DNA of 64,000 nt, taken from assembly GCF_902726655.1 (NCBI RefSeq), contig NZ_CACVAN010000001.1, forward strand, positions 3,038,001-3,102,000, in the 5' to 3' direction. The DNA comes from Virgibacillus ihumii (lineage in GTDB: Bacteria > Bacillota > Bacilli > Bacillales > Amphibacillaceae). The notes under the pieces were generated by a model. That model had not been told where the DNA came from. It was given only the letters and a program-made list of their open reading frames with translations, and searched no databases. Made by a program: the position numbers and the translations under genes. Positions 26,361 through 34,778 of this stretch are shown here, one piece after another. How positions within the stretch are numbered: position 1 is the first letter of the stretch; each line of letters opens with the position of its first letter.

Positions 26361-26456
26361 CTACTTCCCTCCGCTGGTATTAACCAGATCAGGTCCATAA
26401 GAGTCAGAAAGCTGTTTTGCGCTTTCCTCTCAGCCCGCACTTTGGGCACCCCTAGT
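26361..26456 (-). ncRNA. TPP riboswitch upstream of thiW
   Basis: On the minus strand GGGGTGCCC, GGGCTGAGA, a long variable stem, GGACCTGATC, GTTAATACCAGCGGA and GGGAAGTAGA match the TPP aptamer closely. It leads into the terminator at 26300-26332, so excess thiamin pyrophosphate should stop transcription before thiW. Confidence 0.95.
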
Positions 26457-26586
26457 AGTGAGATTGAAATTATTTAACTGTTCAAAATAAGCATAACAAA
26501 AGAATATCGGTTTGTCATGGATATTTTGAGAATCACGAAACTTTTTATATAATTAATCGTATTACATGATGAATGGAGGCTGCTGA

Positions 26587-27510
26587 ATGATGACCAATAC
26601 AAAATTATCAAAACAAGTGCTGGATTGGGTCGTTGATAATACGAATCCAAAAGCAACGGTTGAATCGTTCCAACAGTTGAAGGGGAGTACATCATCCACC
26701 CTGCATCGCATCTCCCTTCAATCAGGTCAGAAATTAAATCACTACGTGGTCCGACAGTTTGATAATGAGGAATGGCTGGGAGAAGAGCCTGATTTGGCAC
26801 ATCATGAAGCGGAATGTCTCCGAATGGCAAAGAAGACAGGGGTTGTAAGTCCGGAATTTATTGCATATGATAAAAATGGTGATATTTGCGGTAACCCAAC
26901 TATTCTGATGACATATCTGGATGGTGAAGTGGAACTGAATCCCAAGTGGATGGACCAGTGGCTTTATGGACTGGCGGAAGCATTGGAGGCTTTTCACGGA
27001 ATGGATGCCGATGACTTTCCATATCGGCACAGCAGCTATAATGATATTTTTTCATTTGAAGTACCAGCTTGGACGAATGTTTCAACAACATGGAAAAAGG
27101 CTATTAATCTTTTAAAAGGTCCATGTCCGGAAACGAGGGAATGCTTTATACACCGGGATTATCACCCGGCAAATGTGTTGTGGAAAGATGGGTCGGTCAG
27201 TGGTGTTGTGGATTGGGTTAATGGCTGCAAAGGTCCCCGTGGCGTTGACATCGGTCATTGTCGGGTGAACCTTGCCATGTTATATGGAGTGGAAACTGCG
27301 GATGGGTTTCTCAGGGAGTACAGGAAGCTTGCCGGGTCAAAGTTTACATATGAGCCATACTGGGATTTATTATCAGTGGCGGATATGCTGGTTGGTCCGC
27401 CGGAGGTTTATCCTGGCTGGGAAGCATTTGGTGTTACCGGGCTGACTAATGAGATGATGAAAGAAAGGCTCGATCGATATGTTGTCAGCCTGATGGAGCG
27501 AGCCGGGTGA
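26587..27510 (+). CDS. Aminoglycoside-phosphotransferase-family kinase
   Basis: A 307-residue APH-fold protein. The catalytic loop is FIHRDYHPANVLW near residue 194 and the metal-binding Asp lies in VVDWVNGCKGPRGVDIG near 212. The family phosphorylates aminoglycosides, macrolides, choline or other small molecules. Nothing in the sequence decides the substrate, and no resistance context is present. The small DUF4064 membrane gene follows 23 bp later, possibly cotranscribed. Confidence 0.8.
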   Translation: MMTNTKLSKQVLDWVVDNTNPKATVESFQQLKGSTSSTLHRISLQSGQKLNHYVVRQFDNEEWLGEEPDLAHHEAECLRMAKKTGVVSPEFIAYDKNGDICGNPTILMTYLDGEVELNPKWMDQWLYGLAEALEAFHGMDADDFPYRHSSYNDIFSFEVPAWTNVSTTWKKAINLLKGPCPETRECFIHRDYHPANVLWKDGSVSGVVDWVNGCKGPRGVDIGHCRVNLAMLYGVETADGFLREYRKLAGSKFTYEPYWDLLSVADMLVGPPEVYPGWEAFGVTGLTNEMMKERLDRYVVSLMERAG

Positions 27511-27533
27511 AGTTAAAAGGAGGAGAAAATGGA

Positions 27534-27956
27534 ATGGAGCGAACAGGAGAAATTGTACTATCAATCATTGGAGTTGTATTATATGCTTTATGTGCATTTG
27601 GGGGCTTTGCTGGAGCAGCGTTCTTAAACAATGAACAGCTTATGTCGAATCTGGCAAATGACATGGCCACCCCCCAAATGTCAGCAAGTGATTATATGGC
27701 TGTGTTTGAAACTATGTCGGGTGGCATTATGCTGTTTGCGATTGTGTCTGTAGTATCTTTGATATTAGGAATTATTGCAGCAGTTTTTCTTAAGGGAAAT
27801 AAAAAGCCAAAAGCAGCCGGAATTATTTTGATTATTACATCTGTTCTGGGTACGATTGTAACCGTTCTTGGTGTTGTAATACCAGCAATCTTTTACTTAA
27901 TCGCTGGAATTATGGCACTGGCACGCAAGCCAAAACCGGCCCAGACACTGGAATAG
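27534..27956 (+). CDS. DUF4064-type small membrane protein
   Basis: A 140-residue protein with three or four hydrophobic segments (about 5-25, 62-85, 94-130). The ATG at 27534 follows AAAGGAGGAG at 7 nt; the longer frame from 27507 would overlap the kinase stop. DUF4064 proteins are common in Bacillaceae and have no known role. Confidence 0.7.
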   Translation: MERTGEIVLSIIGVVLYALCAFGGFAGAAFLNNEQLMSNLANDMATPQMSASDYMAVFETMSGGIMLFAIVSVVSLILGIIAAVFLKGNKKPKAAGIILIITSVLGTIVTVLGVVIPAIFYLIAGIMALARKPKPAQTLE

Positions 27957-27969
27957 GATATTTTTAAGA

Positions 27970-27999
27970 AGAGCAGTCCAAATGAGGCTGTTCTTTTTT
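27970..27999 (+). terminator. Terminator after DUF4064 gene
   Basis: Stem AGAGCAGTCC / GAGGCTGTTCT with G-U pairs, followed by six T. The dispersed repeat R2 begins just after the T tract. Confidence 0.65.
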
Positions 28000-28000
28000 G

Positions 28001-28088
28001 GCAGTTAAGAAAGTATAAAATCCTTTCTTACTGCATAAGCGCAACTATGGCTATTACTGAAAAGCTTGGTGACAACCAAGTTTTCTAA
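28001..28088 (+). repeat. Dispersed ~80-bp intergenic repeat, copy R2
   Basis: Begins GGCAGTTAAGAA directly after a terminator T tract, then ATAAAATCCTTTCTTACTGC, GCGCAACTATGGCT, GGTGACAACCAAGTTTTCTAA. It is the closest relative of R3 at 45369-45453. CTTGG and CCAAG near the end form a hairpin with a TGACAA loop. Confidence 0.75.
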
Positions 28089-28135
28089 GTGGAAAAATGA
28101 CTGGTTTAGTGGAGAGCATCGCCTGATACGACACA

Positions 28136-28406
28136 AGTATCAACCGCACGAGCGAAACATCAACCGCACGGGAAGAACATCAACCGTATGAGCGAAACAT
28201 CAACCGCACGGGAAGAACATCAACCGTATGAGCGAAACATCAACCGCACGGGAAGAACATCAACCTTACGAGCGAAACATCAACTGCACGGGAAGAACAT
28301 CAACCACATAGGCGAAACATCAACCTCACGAGAAAAACATCAACCTCACGAGAAAAACATCAACCTCACGAGAAAAACATCAACCATTACGGGCCAAACA
28401 TCAACT
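28136..28406 (+). repeat. 20-bp tandem repeat array A (about 13 units)
   Basis: Thirteen head-to-tail units from 28141, twelve of them exactly 20 bp apart, each beginning CAACC and ending AACAT, with a variable middle. Two unit types (GCACGGGAAG and GTATGAGCG middles) alternate in the first half, giving a 40-bp higher order; three identical units close the array. There are no unique spacers, so it is not CRISPR. Period 20 breaks any codon frame, so it is not coding. Together with the terminator and R2 it fills the 652-bp gap before yhcR. Confidence 0.9.
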
Positions 28407-28608
28407 TCAATAACCCCGCATCTTACTTATTCTATTAGGACACGTGACACCGGTACTGTTCAGCACATAGGCATTATGTACCTTTTTTCAAAAAAATCTA
28501 TAAAAATAGTAAAAATTAACCGTTTTTTTACAAACTATTTATTGTATCGCCTTTTCTACTATGCCATATTAATAGTGAGTCATAATCTATTCATAATGGA
28601 GGGTATCG

Positions 28609-31600
28609 ATGAAGAATTCAACTGTGAAGCGGATACTGAGTCTTTTTCTTATTTTCACACTTGTTTTCATGAACTATTCAACGCTTTTGGTGAAAGCAGC
28701 AGGCGGTGAAAATATGTCGGAAGGTTTATTCATTTCGGAATATGTGGAAGGAACCTCGTACAATAAAGCGGTTGAACTGTACAATGGCACGGGAAACACG
28801 ATAGATTTATCGGCTTTCTCAATTGTGCTGTACAGCAACGGTGCTGCGGAGCCAACGCAATCTGTACAGTTGTCCGGAACGCTGGAACATAATGAGGTAT
28901 ATGTCATCGCACATCAGAACGCCGCTCAGAAAATATTGGCGGAGGCAGATTTGCAGAACTCGTCTGTTATTAATTTCAATGGAAATGATGCATTTGTTTT
29001 AAAAAAGAACGGCGATGTTGTGGATGCAATCGGCACAGTGGGCAATGACAATGAGTATGCAAAGGATGTCACGCTCGTCCGCAATGCGGAGGTTAAGCAG
29101 CCGAATGTAATATATGCTGAATCAGAGTGGACAGATTATGCCACTGATACGTTCGCATACCTTGGCAGTCACACAATGGACGGTGCTGGTACGGAAGACC
29201 CGCCGGATGATCCGAACGATCCAGGTGAAGAATACACGATTGCAGACGCTCGGGAGTTGCCTGATGGAACTGCCGTTACGGTTGAAGGCGTTGTAACCGT
29301 TGACAGCAATGCAATCAGTAATGGTGCTCAATTTACAACCTACATACAAGACGAGACAGGCGGCATCAATATTTTTGCATTTGAACAAGGTGAATTTCCG
29401 GAGCTGGAGGAAGGGGACAGAATAAAAGTTTTCGGAGAACTTGATTCGTATAATGGTTTAAAAGAGGTTATTCCATCATCCATCGAAGTTCATGAAACGG
29501 GACAGGAATTGCCTGCACCGCAATCTATTACTCTGGCTGATCTTCAGGACCCTGCCGTTGCAGAGTCATATGCAGGGGAGCTTGTCCAGGTAAATGGCTA
29601 CATTGACAATATTCCTGACAGTCCAGCCGGCGGAGGATACAATATTTCGCTGATAGATTCCGACTACAATGGCACGACACTTCGAGTGATGGAAAATGCA
29701 CTTGATGTGTCACAGATTGAACCGGAGAAATGGTACGATATTACAGCGATTGTCAGTCAGTATAACTCCTATCAGTTGATTCCAACTGAACAGTCAGATA
29801 TTCAAATTGCTGATGAACAGCCGGAACCGCCGTCAGCTGCGGGAACCTATGAATCCACCGTTGCCAGCATTACAGATGGTGACACGATTCATCTGGAGAC
29901 ACCAGTCTTGGGAACATCAAAAGTTCGCCTGTTAAATATTGATACACCGGAAACATATCCGGCACATAACGATGACCCGGCCCGGGATGAAATTAATGCC
30001 AATCAGAAACGGTTTGGTGAAGAGGCAAAATCCTATATGAAGGACTTGCTTCAGCCGGGTGATGAAGTGAAAGTAAAAGTCGGTGAGGAACCAACCGATT
30101 CATATGGACGATTGCTGGCTGAAATTGTCCGGAAAAAAGATGGAACAAACATTAATCTGAAAATGGTACGGGAAGGTTATGCGGTAACGTATTTCATCGC
30201 ACCGTTCAACAAAGAAGTGTATCCAACCTACCAAAATGCGGTAAAAGAAGCAAAAGATGCTGGACTTGGCATTTGGAATCCAGAAGATCCGCTTCTGGAG
30301 CTGCCATTTGTTTTCCGGACCCATGATAATCAGGAAGCTTTTGATAAGTATGTTGGAAACTCAGACACAAAAGAATATGTGCTGCCGGAAAACTGGGCGG
30401 ATGTCCCTGTTGAAAAGCGGGTGTTTTTCTGGGATGAGGCTTCAGCACAGGAGAATGGCTACACATTTGCTGGAAGCGATAATGGGGCAGATGACGGGAA
30501 CTTGTCCGTTCAATTGCTCAGTATGAACGACCTGCATGGAAAAATTGATCAGCAATATGAGCTTGATCCAGATGGGGACGGCACATTCCATACGTATGGA
30601 AAAATGAACTATACCGCTGCTGCAATCAAACAGCGGGAGCAGACGAATCCGAATACGCTGATCGTTCATGCCGGCGATATGATTGGCGGAAGTTCGCCGG
30701 TGTCGGGACTGCTGCAGGATGAGCCGACAGTTGAAATTATGGAAGAAATCGGTTTTGATGTCGGTACTGTCGGCAATCATGAATTTGACGAAGGAACCGA
30801 TGAACTGCTGCGCATGGTCAATGGCGGCGAGCATCCGGACGGAACGAAGGACTACGATGGCATGAATTTTCCGGTATTATGCGCCAACTGTGTTTACAAA
30901 GATACCGGTGATACATTTCTCCCGCCATATTATGTGGAGGAAGTTGATGGTGAGAAAATTGGCTTTGTCGGCGTCATCACACAGGAAGCAGCAGGAATGG
31001 TGATGCCGTCGGGGATTCAGGATATTGAATTTACTGATGCCTCTGACGCAGCAAATGAAGCTGTCGCTGAATTGAAAGCGCAGGGTGTTGAGTCGATTGT
31101 CCTGTTGTCCCATATTCCAGGTCAGCAAAGTGGTGATACCGTGACAGGTCAGGCTGCTAATTTGGCAAATGCTGTGGATGATGAAGTCGATGTGATTTTT
31201 TCCGCTCATAACCATGTTGTTAACAATGGGGTAGTTGACGGAAAGTTAATCGTGCAGGCGTCTGAATATGGAAAAGCATTTGCTGATGTGGATGTGGAAA
31301 TTGACCGTGAAACGGGTGATATCGTCAGCAAAGAGGCAGAAGTTGTTTTTGTAAAACAAAGCCAGGTTGAACCGGACCCGGCAGTAACTGATATTTTACA
31401 AAAATACGCCGACATGGTTGCACCAATTATTAATGAAGTGGTCGGCTATAATGCCAAAGATCTAACAGGTGATTATTCCAATAATGGCGACCATGGACTT
31501 GGCAATCTGATTGCTGATGGCATGAATGCCGCCATGGACAGTGATTTTGCAATGATGAATGGCGGCGGAATCCGTGATGACCTGCTCGCGGGTGACATTA

Positions 31601-32292
31601 CGTGGGGGGACTTGTACAATATCCAGCCATTTGGGAATACGCTTATGATGTTTGAAATCAAAGGTGAAGACCTTTATCCAATTATCCAGGCACAACTGTC
31701 ACCGCAATATGGACCGGATTACAGCATCAGCGGATTCCATTACACGTGGAATCCGGAAACGAATGAAGTAGTTGATATTACGCTGCCGGATGGATCGCCA
31801 ATCGATATGGACAAAACGTACACGCTGACAGTTAACAATTACATGGGTACCTCAACAGGTGATAAATATGCACCAATCAGTGAACTTGGTGAAAACCCGG
31901 TAACTGGCCCATCTGATTTAGAGGCAACGGTTGAATTTGTCAAAAGTCTTAACAGCTCAGAAGCGGACCCTCTCACATACGGACCGGAAGGACGCATTAC
32001 AACGGCTGATGGTAATGGCGGAGAACAGCCAAAAGAAGCTGTCATTGTACCAAAAGATAATAACGGCACAGCTACAGTTCATACAAAAGATCTGCGTGGC
32101 CTTGATAACGGCGTCCGCGCAATCATCGACATCTATAATGAGAAAAAACCAAGAAAACTGTTGCTGAATAAGAAGCAGGTGGATATTTTGCAGGAAAAAG
32201 ATGTGATACTTGTTGTGACGAACGGTGAAACTTCAAAAGAAATTGTTATGCGGGATTTTGAAGGCACCGTGTTGAAAGTCAGCCTGCAGTAG
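28609..32292 (+). CDS. yhcR: YhcR-like secreted nuclease/5'-nucleotidase
   Basis: A 1227-residue exported multidomain enzyme. Signal peptide about 1-30; lamin-tail domain 35-175 (LFISEYVEGTSYNKAVELYN); two OB-fold modules 205-390; thermonuclease domain about 405-560 (ASITDGDTIHLE, VRLLNIDTPE); calcineurin-like metallophosphatase 630-860 (LSMNDLHGKID, GDMIGGSS, VGNHEFDEG, SAHNH); 5'-nucleotidase C-terminal domain 900-1110 (MMNGGGIRDDL). B. subtilis YhcR is a Ca-dependent, sugar-nonspecific wall nuclease. Unlike it, this protein ends SLQ with no LPxT-type motif, hydrophobic helix or basic tail, so it is probably released. GGAGGG precedes the ATG. Confidence 0.92.
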   Translation: MKNSTVKRILSLFLIFTLVFMNYSTLLVKAAGGENMSEGLFISEYVEGTSYNKAVELYNGTGNTIDLSAFSIVLYSNGAAEPTQSVQLSGTLEHNEVYVIAHQNAAQKILAEADLQNSSVINFNGNDAFVLKKNGDVVDAIGTVGNDNEYAKDVTLVRNAEVKQPNVIYAESEWTDYATDTFAYLGSHTMDGAGTEDPPDDPNDPGEEYTIADARELPDGTAVTVEGVVTVDSNAISNGAQFTTYIQDETGGINIFAFEQGEFPELEEGDRIKVFGELDSYNGLKEVIPSSIEVHETGQELPAPQSITLADLQDPAVAESYAGELVQVNGYIDNIPDSPAGGGYNISLIDSDYNGTTLRVMENALDVSQIEPEKWYDITAIVSQYNSYQLIPTEQSDIQIADEQPEPPSAAGTYESTVASITDGDTIHLETPVLGTSKVRLLNIDTPETYPAHNDDPARDEINANQKRFGEEAKSYMKDLLQPGDEVKVKVGEEPTDSYGRLLAEIVRKKDGTNINLKMVREGYAVTYFIAPFNKEVYPTYQNAVKEAKDAGLGIWNPEDPLLELPFVFRTHDNQEAFDKYVGNSDTKEYVLPENWADVPVEKRVFFWDEASAQENGYTFAGSDNGADDGNLSVQLLSMNDLHGKIDQQYELDPDGDGTFHTYGKMNYTAAAIKQREQTNPNTLIVHAGDMIGGSSPVSGLLQDEPTVEIMEEIGFDVGTVGNHEFDEGTDELLRMVNGGEHPDGTKDYDGMNFPVLCANCVYKDTGDTFLPPYYVEEVDGEKIGFVGVITQEAAGMVMPSGIQDIEFTDASDAANEAVAELKAQGVESIVLLSHIPGQQSGDTVTGQAANLANAVDDEVDVIFSAHNHVVNNGVVDGKLIVQASEYGKAFADVDVEIDRETGDIVSKEAEVVFVKQSQVEPDPAVTDILQKYADMVAPIINEVVGYNAKDLTGDYSNNGDHGLGNLIADGMNAAMDSDFAMMNGGGIRDDLLAGDITWGDLYNIQPFGNTLMMFEIKGEDLYPIIQAQLSPQYGPDYSISGFHYTWNPETNEVVDITLPDGSPIDMDKTYTLTVNNYMGTSTGDKYAPISELGENPVTGPSDLEATVEFVKSLNSSEADPLTYGPEGRITTADGNGGEQPKEAVIVPKDNNGTATVHTKDLRGLDNGVRAIIDIYNEKKPRKLLLNKKQVDILQEKDVILVVTNGETSKEIVMRDFEGTVLKVSLQ

Positions 32293-32304
32293 ATAATTTG
32301 AACA

Positions 32305-32341
32305 AGCGCACCAACTCTTGTGAGCTGGTGCGCTGTTTTAT
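32305..32341 (+). terminator. Terminator of yhcR
   Basis: Stem AGCGCACCA / TGGTGCGCT with loop, followed by GTTTTATTT. Confidence 0.8.
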
Positions 32342-32369
32342 TTAATCATTTCGCTGAATTGATACAAGC

Positions 32370-33371
32370 TTAGCTTTTACGACTTTTAATAAGCCCATCG
32401 ATTACATCCCATATTAACCCAATTACAAGTAGAACCAGAATCCAATATGTGGATTGTTCCCATATCTTGCTTACAGTCACATATGCATCACTGTCTTCAG
32501 AGAGTAAGCCTGCCTGAGTTAGTTCAACCATGAAATTCGGATTCCAAAATGCCGGCCCATTAATCATGATTATAACGGTTACCATCGAAATTAAATTGAT
32601 TATTGCTGAATAGATGACAAGCTTATACGTCCATTTCCCAGAAACAAGCTTTAAAGATTCCTTCAATATTCCAAATCCAAGAATGAGAATAATGAAGAAG
32701 AGGTAAGAAGCATACGTACTCTCATTTAAAAATGATACAACCCCAGAAAATTCTTCATGAAAAATCCAAATACCGAAATATTCATAGGAAAAAGCAAACA
32801 TTACGATTAATAACGTGTAAAATGCTATACCTATAATTGATTCAGATCGTTTGATTTGCCGTTTTTTATCTGGAACAGGTGCAAGACTTGAAGGGTTCCA
32901 GTCCTTATCGATTTGTAAATCCTTTGGCTTAAATCCACCAAAATATTCGCCGAGTGCAAACCCAAGTGTAGTCCATCCGATAGCAGTTGGAATTCCCGTA
33001 ACCATCGAAACAATAAGCTCAATGAAATGATCCAGAATGGAAATAGGCTCCAAAATTGTTTGTATAATAAAGCCAATACCGATCGCAGCAGCAAGAGAAA
33101 TCAAAACAATTTTTAAAACCAGAATATACAAATCAAAAATTTCTGGTCCAATCAGGTGTTTCTTTGTGCCGCGGTACTTTTGTGCCAAATGCTTGGGATT
33201 CCCTAGTTCAATCAAAACGTGTTCCACATCTTTATCCGTTGGTTTACCGCCTTGTGTACGTTCCTCTAACATGTCTTCAATAAGACCACGAAGTTCCTTC
33301 GCAATGTCGCTTCCTTGCGAAGTCGGCAACTTTTGTGTCACTGCATAAATATAACGTTCAATCATCTCCAT
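32370..33371 (-). CDS. HAAS/DUF1700-type membrane protein, partner of PadR
   Basis: A 333-residue protein. Residues 1-70 form the HAAS-like helical domain (RYIYAVTQKLP, IAKELRGLIEDMLEE, VLIELGNPKHLAQKYRG), followed by about six hydrophobic helices and a basic end KSRKS. Such proteins are usually paired with a PadR regulator, here overlapping upstream by 14 bp. The domain is thought to be a signalling or partner-binding module; the membrane function is unknown. A similar pair lies at 49240-50198. Confidence 0.75.
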   Translation of the reverse strand: MEMIERYIYAVTQKLPTSQGSDIAKELRGLIEDMLEERTQGGKPTDKDVEHVLIELGNPKHLAQKYRGTKKHLIGPEIFDLYILVLKIVLISLAAAIGIGFIIQTILEPISILDHFIELIVSMVTGIPTAIGWTTLGFALGEYFGGFKPKDLQIDKDWNPSSLAPVPDKKRQIKRSESIIGIAFYTLLIVMFAFSYEYFGIWIFHEEFSGVVSFLNESTYASYLFFIILILGFGILKESLKLVSGKWTYKLVIYSAIINLISMVTVIIMINGPAFWNPNFMVELTQAGLLSEDSDAYVTVSKIWEQSTYWILVLLVIGLIWDVIDGLIKSRKS

Positions 33372-33720
33372 TTCCTCGTCCTCCCGTCCCTTTAATTAAA
33401 TTATCCAAACTTGATACAACATGTTCCCACTCAACACAAAGCTGCTCATATACCTCTTTGCCTGTTTTACTTAACAGATAATACTTCCTTGGCCTTGATT
33501 CGTTTGTATCCCATTTGCTGTCCAGAAGCCCCTGTTTTTCCAGTCTTCTAAGCAGCGGGTATAATGTTCCAGGTTCAACGTCAACCCCGTAATTCTTTAA
33601 TTTTGAAACCAGCGAATAGCCATATTGGGGATCCTCCAACTGACTAAGTACACCAATTGTAATCGTGCCGCGTCGTAATTCCTGCATCAGTTTATCAATC
33701 TGTTCGTTTGTTCCGCTCAT
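33358..33720 (-). CDS. PadR-family transcriptional regulator
   Basis: A 120-residue PadR protein: winged helix in the first 90 residues (TITIGVLSQLEDPQYGYSLV, EPGTLYPLLRRLEKQGLL, RPRKYYLLS) and a C-terminal dimer helix. It starts the operon with the membrane protein it overlaps and lies behind a promoter carrying an inverted repeat, consistent with autorepression. Confidence 0.88.
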   Translation of the reverse strand: MSGTNEQIDKLMQELRRGTITIGVLSQLEDPQYGYSLVSKLKNYGVDVEPGTLYPLLRRLEKQGLLDSKWDTNESRPRKYYLLSKTGKEVYEQLCVEWEHVVSSLDNLIKGTGGRGNGDD

Positions 33721-33739
33721 GTTATCAGCTCCTGAATAG

Positions 33740-33775
33740 ATTATACTGTATGATGCACACTATTGTAAAGTGCAT
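33740..33775 (-). promoter_or_regulatory. Promoter with ATGCAC-N11-GTGCAT operator for padR
   Basis: On the minus strand TTTACA (33764-33769) and TATAAT (33740-33745) are 18 bp apart. ATGCAC and GTGCAT (33753-33775) flank the -35 box with an 11-bp gap, a likely PadR site that would block RNA polymerase. Confidence 0.65.
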
Positions 33776-33870
33776 ATTATTTTGTGAAGTATTATGATGT
33801 GTAAAAATGTGAACTTTGGCGGGATTTCCGATTAACGGGGTTTTCTGGCAAAATATCGAATCACAAGTGA

Positions 33871-33951
33871 AGTGCTTGAAAATAACAATTTAGTGCTGGA
33901 AATTAACTTTCAAGTGCTAGAAGTTCACAGTCAGCCTGTTAGAAGTTCACA
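33871..33951 (+). repeat. 21-bp degenerate repeat array B (about 4 units)
   Basis: AGTGCT occurs at 33871, 33892 and 33913, exactly 21 bp apart, each followed by NGAA and a TTNAC-like word; a fourth unit with AGAAGTTCAC follows at 22 bp. It lies in the gap between divergent padR and the alkyltransferase-like gene. No frame through it makes a convincing protein. Confidence 0.65.
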
Positions 33952-34048
33952 TATAAATGCTGCAATAGTATCTGTTTTACAGTGCTACCATTCATTCGTT
34001 TTCATGATAGAATATGAGAAGAGATTAAGCATGGGGAGGATCTGTTTC

Positions 34049-34354
34049 ATGGAAAAATTCACTGCAGATGTCATTAAAATTATAAAGAACATTCCGAGCG
34101 GTAAGGTGATGACCTATGGGCAGGTTGCGAAATGTGCCGGCAGTCCTAGAGGTGCGAGACAGGTGTCGCGAATTCTGCATTCCATGAGCAAAAAACATCA
34201 ATTACCCTGGCATCGGGTTATTAATGCGGAAGGAAAAATCACTATCCGTGATGAGGAAATGGGCCAGGTGCAGAAATTATCACTCGAAGCCGAAGGGGTA
34301 GTGTTTTTGAGCAAGTTCCAGCTTGATTTAAATGTGTATCGTCACTTTGTATGA
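34049..34354 (+). CDS. Alkyltransferase-like DNA-damage protein (ATL)
   Basis: A 101-residue MGMT-family C-terminal domain. VMTYGQVAKCAGSPRGARQV is the helix-turn-helix with the Arg finger, but the catalytic site reads PWHRV, with Trp54 where methyltransferases have Cys (PCHRV). That substitution defines ATL proteins such as E. coli YbaZ, which flip O6-alkylguanine out of the helix and hand it to nucleotide excision repair without removing the alkyl group. The ATG at 34049 is 8 nt after GGGGAGGA; the frame upstream runs through repeat array B. Confidence 0.88.
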   Translation: MEKFTADVIKIIKNIPSGKVMTYGQVAKCAGSPRGARQVSRILHSMSKKHQLPWHRVINAEGKITIRDEEMGQVQKLSLEAEGVVFLSKFQLDLNVYRHFV

Positions 34355-34491
34355 AGTTTCAAACATCTATAAATTATTGTGTTTTTCGTTTTGGACTATT
34401 AATTACAGAATAAGCAAAAATCAAGTTGACTAACTTAACATTACTGCATATAATTAAATTGAAATTATAATTTAAGGAGGATTATTAAAAA

Positions 34492-34536
34492 GTGACACAC
34501 GCGATGAGATTGCGATTCCCAACTTTGAACCAGTAA
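34492..34536 (+). CDS. Leader peptide of the ABC-F gene
   Basis: A 14-codon ORF, VTHAMRLRFPTLNQ (initiated at GTG), with AAGGAGG 9 nt upstream, about 240 bp before the ABC-F gene. Leader peptides of very similar sequence precede VmlR/Vga-type ABC-F genes in Bacillota, where antibiotic-stalled ribosomes on the leader prevent premature termination. The match rests on my memory of that family. The 423-bp gap after the ATL gene also holds the stem CTCTGC/GCGGAG and the terminator at 34738. Confidence 0.8.
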   Translation: MTHAMRLRFPTLNQ

Positions 34537-34737
34537 TCTAATACGTTCAAAGGCTCTGCTTGTGAATGCGGAGTAAACGGGAGTAGTCTGTCCTTTTTTA
34601 AGAATCCGTAATATGTATAAATCTCAGTTGTGGAAAGGCGGCTCGTTCTGTCTTTCTTTATTTTTGTATAAAAAAACCTTTATGATAAAAGTTTATTGTC
34701 TAAAAACAGGGTTTGTTCCACTTTCGTTGACTCGGAT

Positions 34738-34763
34738 CACAGGCAGATGTCTGTGCTTTTTTA
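34738..34763 (+). terminator. Attenuator terminator before the ABC-F gene
   Basis: Stem CACAGGC / GTCTGTG with an AGAT loop followed by CTTTTTTA, ending 16 nt before the ABC-F start. With the leader peptide upstream it fits transcription attenuation. Confidence 0.75.
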
Positions 34764-34778
34764 TACGGAGGGATAGAT

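Noticed and set aside
28136..28406. CRISPR array
   Set aside because: Units are contiguous 20-mers with no unique spacers of 30 bp or more, and no cas gene is present in the window.
28188..28709. 173-codon ORF across array A
   Set aside because: It is an artefact of a 20-bp repeat cycling through three frames, overlaps the yhcR start, and has no ribosome site.
32370..33720. Two-component or ECF sigma/anti-sigma pair
   Set aside because: The small protein is a PadR winged helix and the partner has a HAAS domain; no kinase, receiver or sigma motifs are present.
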